Program-made: the position numbers and the translations under genes | Notes under the pieces: model-generated | Databases searched by the model: none | What the model saw: the letters and a program-made list of their open reading frames with translations, nothing else | Told to the model about the DNA's origin: nothing | DNA from: Citricoccus sp. WCRC_4 | GTDB lineage: Bacteria > Actinomycetota > Actinomycetes > Actinomycetales > Micrococcaceae | Direction: 5' to 3' | DNA: 5,478 nucleotides | NCBI GenBank assembly: GCA_026645375.1 | Contig: JAPFFX010000033.1 | Location: 1-5,478 of the forward strand | In this document: positions 1 through 4,356 of the stretch, piece after piece | How the letters are laid out: every line of letters starts with the position of its first letter | Position numbering within the stretch: the first letter of the stretch is position 1

Positions 1-1
1 G

Positions 2-235
2 CACCTGCTCAGCCGGACCGGCATGGGCATGGGCGACGTCAAGCTCGGCGGCGCACTCGGCCTGTACGCCGGCTGGCTGGGCTGGGACCACCTGTTCGGG
101 GCGATCGTGGTCGCCTTCGTCATCGGGGGGCTGGTGGCCCTGGTCCTCGTCCTCGCCCGGCGGGCCACGGGGTCGACCTACCTGCCGTTCGGACCGGCCA
201 TGCTCGCCGGTGCGGCCGTCGCTCTGCTGGCGTGA
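2..235 (+). CDS. Type IV prepilin peptidase (A24 family), C-terminal fragment
   Basis: The reading frame is open from the window edge to TGA at 233-235 and gives 77 visible residues; the start lies upstream of the window. Near the visible N-terminus is GMGDVKL, the GxGD-type motif holding the second catalytic aspartate (visible residue 12) of A24 membrane aspartyl proteases. Two hydrophobic stretches follow, roughly visible residues 31-46 and 60-77, with a short positive loop (ARRATG) between them, and the protein ends in a small-residue hydrophobic helix typical of this family. The family cleaves leader peptides of type IV pilins and Tad/Flp or competence pseudopilins at the cytoplasmic membrane, and some members also N-methylate the mature pilin. 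The missing part would hold the first catalytic Asp and the other helices. Whether it serves a Tad, competence or type II secretion-like apparatus cannot be told from this fragment. Confidence 0.85.
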   Translation, partial: HLLSRTGMGMGDVKLGGALGLYAGWLGWDHLFGAIVVAFVIGGLVALVLVLARRATGSTYLPFGPAMLAGAAVALLA

Positions 236-256
236 CCGGCCCACGCCCCGGGCCGG
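236..256 (+). terminator. Hairpin directly after the prepilin peptidase stop
   Basis: A perfect 7-bp inverted repeat, CCGGCCC (236-242) and GGGCCGG (250-256) with a 7-base loop, begins at the base after the TGA. There is no downstream T-tract, so it is not a canonical intrinsic terminator, although actinobacterial terminators often lack one. It lies just upstream of the Nudix -10 box, so it would separate the two transcripts. The role is inferred from position and symmetry only. Confidence 0.4.
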
Positions 257-260
257 GCTG

Positions 261-272
261 TAGCGTGGATCC
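261..272 (+). promoter_or_regulatory. Likely -10 box for leaderless Nudix transcript
   Basis: TAGCGT at 261-266 matches the actinobacterial -10 pattern TANNNT. Six bases separate it from the ATG at 273, so transcription would start at or next to the start codon and give a leaderless mRNA. No Shine-Dalgarno sequence is seen before this ATG, which agrees with that reading. No convincing -35 hexamer is present at the usual distance; that region is occupied by the preceding hairpin. The histidine kinase start at 4357 has the same hexamer-to-start spacing. Confidence 0.5.
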
Positions 273-785
273 ATGCCCACTCCCGAGTTCATCCTGGCCC
301 TGCGCGGGAAGATCGGCCGCGACTCCCTGTGGCTGCCCGGCTGCAAGGCCGTGGTCCTGCGTCCGGCCGCCCGCGATGAGGCCCAGGGGACCGGACCGGA
401 GGGGGACGAGCGCGAGGTGCTCCTGGTCAAGCGCGCGGACAACGGCCGGTGGACGCTGCCGGCCGGGATCATCGAACCCGGTGAGGAACCGGCGGCCACC
501 GCCGTGCGGGAGACCCTGGAGGAGACCGGGGTGCGGTGCACGCCGCGGCGCCTGGCCGGCGTCGGGACCACCACCGAGGTGACGTACCCGAACGGGGACC
601 GCGCCCGGTACCTGGACGTGGTGATGGTGATGGACTACCTCTCGGGCGAGGCACGGGTGGGCGACGAGGAGAACACCGACGTCGGCTGGTTCCGGATCGG
701 TGCGCTGCCGGACCTGCCCCCGCTGCACGCCCGCGCCCTGGGCTGGGCGCTGGAGGAGACGCCGGAGGCCCGGTTCCTGCCCTGA
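273..785 (+). CDS. Nudix hydrolase domain protein
   Basis: This 170-residue protein has a complete Nudix box at residues 65-87: G65, E71, R79-E80, E83-E84 and G86-V87 fit GX5EX7REUXEEXGU. The glutamates of this loop bind the divalent metals that promote hydrolysis of a nucleoside diphosphate linked to another group. The domain starts near residue 25 and is preceded by an N-terminal segment (FILALRGKIGRDSLWLPG) that I recall from a common actinobacterial Nudix subfamily. A polar, acidic insertion of about 17 residues (about 31-47) between the first strands makes it slightly longer than I expect for that subfamily. Substrate cannot be assigned; members act on oxidised nucleotides, ADP-ribose, NADH or similar compounds. 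It is probably a single-gene unit: a hairpin precedes it and it converges on fumC. The ATG start is supported by the -10 box six bases upstream and by the conserved N-terminus. Confidence 0.88.
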   Translation: MPTPEFILALRGKIGRDSLWLPGCKAVVLRPAARDEAQGTGPEGDEREVLLVKRADNGRWTLPAGIIEPGEEPAATAVRETLEETGVRCTPRRLAGVGTTTEVTYPNGDRARYLDVVMVMDYLSGEARVGDEENTDVGWFRIGALPDLPPLHARALGWALEETPEARFLP

Positions 786-801
786 CGGGCGGGGGACCGG
801 G

Positions 802-821
802 CCTCCGGGGGCGCCGGGAGG
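802..821. terminator. Possible bidirectional terminator between convergent genes
   Basis: CCTCCGG (802-808) can pair with CCGGGAGG (814-821), giving seven base pairs with one bulged G and a loop of five bases. The hairpin fills most of the 37-bp gap between the Nudix stop (785) and the fumC stop (823). It is nearly symmetric on both strands, so it could act on both convergent transcripts. There is no T-tract on either side, so termination is inferred from position. Confidence 0.35.
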
Positions 822-822
822 A

Positions 823-2256
823 TCAGGCCGGGTGGGTCATGGACATGGTGTCCAGGGCCGCGTCCAGCTGCTCCTCGGTGACCTCGCCGCGCTCGACGTA
901 GCCCAGGTCGACGACGGCCTCGCGCACGGTCATCTTCTGCGCCACGGAGTGCTTGGCGATCTTGGCGGCGGCCTCGTAGCCGATGACCTTGTTCAGCGGG
1001 GTGACGATGGACGGGGAGGCGCCGGCCAGGAAGGAGCAGCGCTCCTCGTTGGCCTCGATGCCGTCGATCATCTTGTCCGCCATCACGCGGGAGGTGTTGG
1101 CCAGCAGGCGGATGGACTCCAGCAGGTTGGCGGCCATCACCGGGATGCCGACGTTGAGCTCGAAGGCGCCGTTGGTGGAGGACAGGGACACGGTGGTGTC
1201 ATTGCCGATCACCTGGGCGCAGACCATGATGGCGGCCTCGCAGATCACCGGGTTGACCTTGCCCGGCATGATCGAGGAGCCCGGCTGCAGGTCCGGGATG
1301 GCGATCTCGCCCAGGCCCGTGTTCGGCCCGGAGCCCATCCAGCGCAGGTCGTTGTTGATCTTCATGAACGAGTACGCGATGTTGCGCAACTGGCCGGAGG
1401 CCTCGACCAGGCCGTCGCGGTTGGCCTGGGCCTCGAAGTGGTTGCGGGCCTCGGTGATCGGCAGGCCGGTCTCCTCGGCGAGCAGCTCGATGACGCGGGC
1501 GGAGAAACCCTTCGGGGTGTTGATGCCGGTGCCCACGGCGGTGCCGCCCAGCGGGACCTCGGCCACGCGGGGCAGGGAGGCGTCGATGCGCTCGATGCCG
1601 TACCGGACCTGGGCGGCGTAGCCGCCGAACTCCTGGCCGAGGGTGACCGGGGTGGCGTCCATCAGGTGGGTGCGGCCGGACTTGACGATGCCCTCGAAGG
1701 CCTGGGCCTTGCGCTCCAGGGACGCGGCGAGGTGCTCCAGGGCGGGCTTGAGGTCGTTGATCAGGGCGCCGGTGACGGCGACGTGCACCGAGGTCGGGAA
1801 GACGTCGTTGGAGGACTGGGAGGCGTTGACGTGGTCGTTCGGGTGGACCTCGGTGTCCGAACCGGCGGACTTCAGCGCCTGCGTGGCCAGGTTGGCGAGC
1901 ACCTCGTTGGTGTTCATGTTCGAGGAGGTGCCGGAGCCGGTCTGGAAGACGTCGATCGGGTAGTGGTCGTCGTGCCGGCCGGAGATCACCTCGTCGGCGG
2001 CGGCGACGATGGCGTCCCGGCGCTCCTCGGAGATGACGCCGAGCTCCGCGTTGGCCGTCGCGGCGGCCTTCTTGACCTGGGCCAGGGCGTGGATGTGCGC
2101 CGGCTCCAGGGTCTTGCCGGAGATCGGGAAGTTCTCCACGGCCCGCTGGGTCTGGGCACGGTACAGGGCGTTGACGGGGACCTTGACCTCGCCCATGGTG
2201 TCGTGCTCGATGCGGAACTGCTGTTCGGAAGAGTGCTGAGAAGACTGATCGGTCAT
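823..2256 (-). CDS. fumC: Class II fumarate hydratase FumC
   Basis: FumC catalyses reversible hydration of fumarate to (S)-malate in the cytosolic TCA cycle, as an iron-independent homotetramer. The 477-residue product has the full length of the family (about 460-475). Superfamily signature GSSIMPGKVNP lies at residues 326-336, with S327 in the place of the E. coli catalytic base S318 and K333/N335 as substrate contacts. SGRTHLMDATP has H197, equivalent to E. coli H188. HPNDHVN (138-144) matches the second (B) site, and QTGSGTSSNMNTNE (105-118) favours fumarase over aspartase. The ATG at 2256 adds a polar Ser/Gln-rich segment of about 12 residues before the conserved start (FRIEHDTMGEVKVP). 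Only a weak, close GGGGA precedes it. The gene lies 11 bp behind the ABC ATPase stop on the same strand, so read-through from the pump operon is likely, but TAAAGT just upstream suggests its own promoter. All key residues are intact. Confidence 0.97.
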   Translation of the reverse strand: MTDQSSQHSSEQQFRIEHDTMGEVKVPVNALYRAQTQRAVENFPISGKTLEPAHIHALAQVKKAAATANAELGVISEERRDAIVAAADEVISGRHDDHYPIDVFQTGSGTSSNMNTNEVLANLATQALKSAGSDTEVHPNDHVNASQSSNDVFPTSVHVAVTGALINDLKPALEHLAASLERKAQAFEGIVKSGRTHLMDATPVTLGQEFGGYAAQVRYGIERIDASLPRVAEVPLGGTAVGTGINTPKGFSARVIELLAEETGLPITEARNHFEAQANRDGLVEASGQLRNIAYSFMKINNDLRWMGSGPNTGLGEIAIPDLQPGSSIMPGKVNPVICEAAIMVCAQVIGNDTTVSLSSTNGAFELNVGIPVMAANLLESIRLLANTSRVMADKMIDGIEANEERCSFLAGASPSIVTPLNKVIGYEAAAKIAKHSVAQKMTVREAVVDLGYVERGEVTEEQLDAALDTMSMTHPA

Positions 2257-2264
2257 GGTTCCCC

Positions 2265-2270
2265 ACTTTA
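2265..2270 (-). promoter_or_regulatory. Possible fumC -10 box overlapping the ATPase stop
   Basis: On the minus strand the sequence TAAAGT fits TANNNT and ends eight bases before the fumC ATG, so a transcript starting from it would have almost no leader. Its first three bases are the TAA stop codon of the ABC ATPase gene. A short A/T-rich hexamer is uncommon in this G+C-rich window. No clear -35 hexamer is visible 16-18 bp upstream. It may also be simply the stop codon by chance. Confidence 0.35.
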
Positions 2271-2948
2271 GACCGTCGCGTGTTCGGCCAGCCGCCCATC
2301 ACGCAGGGTGACCACACGGTCCGCCACCGGGACGAACTCCAGGTCGTGGGTCACCACCACGGTGGCCATGGACCTGCTCCGGGTCAGGTCCCGGAGCAGG
2401 TCCATCACCTCCCCGGAGCGCTGGTGGTCCAGTGCCGAGGTCGGCTCGTCCACCAGCAGCACGGACGGGGTGCCCATGAGTGCGCGGGCGATGTTCACCC
2501 GTTGCCGCTGGCCCCCGGACAGCTGGTGGGGGCGGCGGGCGGCGGCCGCGCTCATCCCGACGGCGGCCAGCGCCTCCCGGGCCGCGTCCCGGAGGGTGCG
2601 CGGCCGGGATCCGCGCAGTACCCCGACGAGCTGCAACTGCTCGAGGGCGGTCAGCGACGGCATGAGCTGGGGCTGCTGGAAGACCACCCCGATGTGCTCC
2701 AGCCTCAGCCTGGCCCGCTCGGCCCGGCTGGCCCCGGTGATCTCCGTCCTGCCGACGTGGACCGTGCCCGCCGTCGGGGTGATGAGGGCCCCGGCCACCG
2801 CCAGGAGGGATGACTTGCCGGACCCGGACGGGCCGACCAGGGCGAGCATCTGCCCGGCGGGGACGGACAGGTCCACCGAGTCCAGGGCGGTGAGGGTCCC
2901 GTTCTCGCCGTCGGGGTAGGTCAGGGTGACGCGTGACAGGTTCAGCAT
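2268..2948 (-). CDS. ABC transporter ATP-binding protein, MacB/LolD/HrtA-like
   Basis: This 226-residue ATPase energises the membrane permease encoded just upstream. In order: A-loop Y11, Walker A GPSGSGKS (39-46), Q-loop in FQQ (Q91), ABC signature LSGGQ (143-147), Walker B VLLVDEP (163-169, catalytic E168), D-loop SALD (171-174) and switch histidine H201. All catalytic elements are intact, and the length is that of stand-alone LolD/MacB/HrtA-type subunits. The ATG at 2948 has AAGGAG six bases upstream. The same frame stays open far upstream, to about 3857, but that part overlaps the permease gene and is not coding. The start lies 83 bp after the permease stop, across a G-rich tandem repeat. 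HrtA-like function (heme export) is inferred from gene order and the neighbouring kinase; sequence alone supports only the subfamily. The coding sequence contains a 16-bp perfect inverted repeat at 2368-2405 without added length in the protein. Confidence 0.95.
   Translation of the reverse strand: MLNLSRVTLTYPDGENGTLTALDSVDLSVPAGQMLALVGPSGSGKSSLLAVAGALITPTAGTVHVGRTEITGASRAERARLRLEHIGVVFQQPQLMPSLTALEQLQLVGVLRGSRPRTLRDAAREALAAVGMSAAAARRPHQLSGGQRQRVNIARALMGTPSVLLVDEPTSALDHQRSGEVMDLLRDLTRSRSMATVVVTHDLEFVPVADRVVTLRDGRLAEHATV
2368..2405. repeat. 16-bp perfect inverted repeat inside the ATPase gene
   Basis: ATGGACCTGCTCCGGG (2368-2383) is the exact reverse complement of CCCGGAGCAGGTCCAT (2390-2405), with a 6-base loop TCAGGT. 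The stem falls between the D-loop and the switch histidine codons and encodes part of the helix around residues 182-194 (MDLLRDLTRSRSM). In mRNA from the minus strand it would fold into a very stable hairpin 112-149 bases before the fumC start. The ATPase has normal length here, so this is not an obvious insertion. Confidence 0.85.
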
Positions 2949-2954
2949 GGTGGG

Positions 2955-2960
2955 CTCCTT
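2955..2960 (-). promoter_or_regulatory. Ribosome-binding site fixing the ATPase start
   Basis: On the minus strand AAGGAG lies six bases before the ATG at 2948. It decides the ATPase start, since the frame is open much further upstream. It directly abuts the last copy of the AAGCCCCC tandem repeat, so repeat changes would occur right at the edge of the translation initiation region. Confidence 0.75.
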
Positions 2961-3001
2961 GGGGGCTTGGGGGCTTGGGGGCTTGGGGGCTTGGGGGGCT
3001 T
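2961..3001. repeat. G-rich 8-bp tandem repeat, five copies, in the permease-ATPase gap
   Basis: On the plus strand there are four exact copies of GGGGGCTT (2961-2992) followed by one 9-bp variant with an extra G (2993-3001). This gives five runs of at least five G separated by CTT, a textbook G-quadruplex pattern on the plus strand, which is the template for the minus-strand operon. The mRNA carries the complementary AAGCCCCC repeats, lying between the permease stop (3032) and the ATPase ribosome-binding site. Confidence 0.95.
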
Positions 3002-3031
3002 GCGGACTCTGGGGTGGCCCGTCCGCGCCGA

Positions 3032-4162
3032 TCAGCTGCCGCCGAGCGCGACCAGGGGATCGACCCGGCAGGTCCGCCAGACCGCGGCCGCCGAGGCGGC
3101 CAGGCCCAGGCCGAGGGTGAGGGCGACGGGCAGGGCGACGGTGCCGGCGTCGAGCTGCACGGGCACGGCCTGCCCTACCAGCAGGAGGCCGGCGAGGCCG
3201 AGCACGGCCCCGGCGGAGGCACCGCTGAGCAGGACGATCGAGGCCTGGGCGAGGGCGTCGCGGACCACCCAGCCCGTGGTGGCGCCGAGGGCCTTGAGCA
3301 CGGCGATGTCCCGGGTGCGCTGGAGGGTGAACACGGCCATGAAGGCGGCGACCACCAGGGCGGAGATCCCGTGGAGGAAGGCCTGCATCATCACCAGGGA
3401 CCCGTTCTCCGAGGAGTAGGACGGCAGGGCGGACAGCGCACCCCTGAGGTCCGTGGTCACCGTGGTGGTCTGCGCGGCCGCCATCGGTGCATGGCCGGCG
3501 TCCGCATCCGTCCCGGCGACCAGGACGGTGGCCGTTCCCTCCTCGGCGTGGGTGAGCGAGGACCAGGTCCCCAGGGGCAGCCACACGACCGGGGTGTGCG
3601 AGTACCACCGGTCCTCGGTGACCTCGGCGATGGGCACCTCCCGGCCGTTGACGGAGATCCCGTCGCCGGGGCCGACACCGAGCTGCTCGGCCGCGCTCGC
3701 GCTGATCCGGGCTCCGCCGCCGAGGTGGCCCGGGGAGAGCCGGGAGTCCGGTTCCAGGCCCATCAGCGTCACGGCCGTCACGGCGGTGCCGGAGTCGGCC
3801 CGGGCCTGGCCGATCCCCACCGGCTCCGCCCACCGCACCTGGGCGTCGTCCCGCCATGCGGCCAGCTGGCCCGCGTCCACGGACGAGGCGGTGAAGCTGG
3901 TCTCCACGTCGTCGGCGGCCTCGGCGTGGGCGGCACCGAAGACCACGGTGACATCCACCGGGTCCGGGCCGGCCGCCGTCGTACCGGCTTCGTCCCAGGC
4001 CAGGACCGCGGAGACGTTCTGGTGGGCCAGGCCGTTGGTCAGCGCCGTGAGGAACACCAGCAGCAGGGTGATCAGGGCGACCACCGCGCCCATCAGGGAG
4101 AACCGTCCGGCACAGGACCGGACATCACGCAGGGACAGGAACAGCGGGGACGTGACGGACAC
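3032..4162 (-). CDS. FtsX/MacB-type ABC transporter permease, HrtB-like
   Basis: With the GTG start at 4162 the protein has 376 residues. A cytoplasmic N-terminus (LFLSLRDVRSCAGRFSLMG) leads into a first membrane helix at about 22-43. An extracytoplasmic domain of about 210 residues (44-256) follows, then the FtsX core with helices at about 257-280, 305-330 and 338-361. Between the second and third helices is the conserved loop RTRDIAVLKALGAT, thought to contact the ATPase, and the end RVDPLVALGG is typical of the family. The four-helix, one-large-loop topology is that of MacB/HrtB permeases, which work as dimers and move substrates from membrane or periplasmic face outward. GTG is chosen over the upstream TTG at 4300 because AAGGAG precedes it by eight bases and the extra 46 residues look non-coding (Pro/Gly/Arg-rich). 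It is the first gene of the permease-ATPase-(fumC) unit and is divergent from a sensor kinase, as in chrSA-hrtBA loci. Heme as substrate is inferred from that layout. Confidence 0.88.
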   Translation of the reverse strand: MSVTSPLFLSLRDVRSCAGRFSLMGAVVALITLLLVFLTALTNGLAHQNVSAVLAWDEAGTTAAGPDPVDVTVVFGAAHAEAADDVETSFTASSVDAGQLAAWRDDAQVRWAEPVGIGQARADSGTAVTAVTLMGLEPDSRLSPGHLGGGARISASAAEQLGVGPGDGISVNGREVPIAEVTEDRWYSHTPVVWLPLGTWSSLTHAEEGTATVLVAGTDADAGHAPMAAAQTTTVTTDLRGALSALPSYSSENGSLVMMQAFLHGISALVVAAFMAVFTLQRTRDIAVLKALGATTGWVVRDALAQASIVLLSGASAGAVLGLAGLLLVGQAVPVQLDAGTVALPVALTLGLGLAASAAAVWRTCRVDPLVALGGS

Positions 4163-4170
4163 GGGAGGGA

Positions 4171-4176
4171 CTCCTT
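4171..4176 (-). promoter_or_regulatory. Ribosome-binding site fixing the permease start
   Basis: On the minus strand AAGGAG is eight bases from the GTG at 4162. This separates the chosen start from the longer frame beginning with TTG at 4300. It also means the permease mRNA has a leader, unlike the divergent kinase and the Nudix gene. Confidence 0.75.
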
Positions 4177-4212
4177 GACGGGTCGGACCGGGGCTCGGGC
4201 ACCGGGCGGCTG

Positions 4213-4237
4213 GTCCCGGCCGCCGACCGGCCGGGAC
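4213..4237. repeat. 9-bp perfect inverted repeat in the divergent intergenic region
   Basis: GTCCCGGCC (4213-4221) and GGCCGGGAC (4229-4237) are perfect reverse complements with a 7-base spacer. It would lie in the 5' leader of the permease mRNA about 37 bases upstream of its ribosome-binding site, if transcription starts further upstream near 4270. It could act as an RNA hairpin or as a protein site: its outer part, GTCCCGG, recurs next to the kinase promoter. Confidence 0.55.
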
Positions 4238-4270
4238 TGGTCCCCAGCCTTCCGCGACCCCGGGCCCGGC

Positions 4271-4300
4271 ACATCGGCCGTCCGGTCGGTCCGGGGTCAA
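4271..4300 (-). promoter_or_regulatory. Weak candidate promoter of the ABC operon
   Basis: On the minus strand TTGACC (4300-4295) matches five of six bases of the -35 consensus. Eighteen bases further is CGATGT (4276-4271), which is a poor -10 match. The -35 would overlap the right arm of the TCAACC-N4-GGTTGA palindrome, consistent with control by a bound regulator. No better TANNNT hexamer is seen on this strand between the two genes. Confidence 0.2.
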
Positions 4301-4312
4301 CCCTTCGGTTGA
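4297..4312. promoter_or_regulatory. Candidate operator palindrome between ABC operon and kinase
   Basis: TCAACC (4297-4302), CTTC, GGTTGA (4307-4312) forms a 6-4-6 perfect inverted repeat, the size expected for a dimeric NarL/LuxR-type response regulator. It is one of the least G+C-rich stretches of the divergent region, 33 bp upstream of the kinase -10 box and 134 bp upstream of the permease start. Binding by the kinase's partner regulator is inferred. That regulator gene is outside the window. Confidence 0.45.
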
Positions 4313-4340
4313 GTCCCGGCGCCCGGGACCGCCCGGGACC
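4313..4340. repeat. GTCCCGG/CCGGGAC repeat cluster before the kinase promoter
   Basis: GTCCCGG (4313-4319) is followed after three bases by its reverse complement CCGGGAC (4323-4329), and CCGGGAC occurs again at 4333-4339. The last two belong to a tandem repeat of GCCCGGGACC (4321-4330 and 4331-4340). The cluster touches the TCAACC palindrome on its left and lies 4 bp before the kinase -10 box, where a -35 element would be. Two more half sites sit at 4213-4219 and 4231-4237. Confidence 0.5.
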
Positions 4341-4344
4341 GGGC

Positions 4345-4356
4345 TAGCCTGCTCGG
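4345..4356 (+). promoter_or_regulatory. Likely -10 box for leaderless kinase transcript
   Basis: TAGCCT at 4345-4350 fits TANNNT and ends six bases before the GTG at 4357, the same arrangement as for the Nudix gene. No Shine-Dalgarno sequence is evident before the GTG. The hexamer overlaps a perfect 8-bp palindrome GGCTAGCC (4342-4349). No -35 consensus is visible, so an activator bound to the adjacent repeats is possible. Confidence 0.5.

Larger units (their letters stand above)
4163..4356. other. Divergent regulatory region of the ABC operon and kinase
   Basis: These 194 bp separate the permease GTG from the kinase GTG. Read from the permease side they contain the permease ribosome-binding site, a 9-bp inverted repeat, a possible -35 box for the ABC operon, the TCAACC-N4-GGTTGA palindrome, a GTCCCGG/CCGGGAC cluster and the kinase -10 box. 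I see no plausible protein gene here. The amount of symmetry suggests joint control of both directions. Confidence 0.7.

Noticed and set aside
120..728. Minus-strand open frame opposite the prepilin peptidase and Nudix genes
   Set aside because: It spans two well-supported plus-strand genes and is Arg/Pro/Gly-rich without motifs.
823..2256. Aspartate ammonia-lyase as an alternative to fumarase
   Set aside because: Both share GSSIMPGKVNP, but the QTGSGTSSNMNTNE and HPNDHVN segments and overall sequence fit FumC.
700..2271. 523-residue open frame on the plus strand opposite fumC
   Set aside because: It is antisense to an intact fumC and its composition (Gly/Asp/Val/His-rich, no recognisable motif) is what a shadow frame of a G+C-rich gene gives.
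2949..3857. Upstream extension of the ATPase frame, possible permease-ATPase fusion by frameshift
   Set aside because: The extension overlaps the permease in another frame and is Arg/Pro/Gly-rich. The permease has its own proper C-terminus and stop, and the ATPase has its own ribosome-binding site.
4163..4300. Longer permease start at TTG 4300
   Set aside because: The added 46 residues have no family similarity that I recognise, and they cover the inverted repeats. The GTG at 4162 has AAGGAG at a good distance.
2933..4312. 459-residue open frame on the plus strand opposite the permease
   Set aside because: It is low-complexity Gly/Arg-rich translation including the tandem repeat, with the real permease on the other strand.
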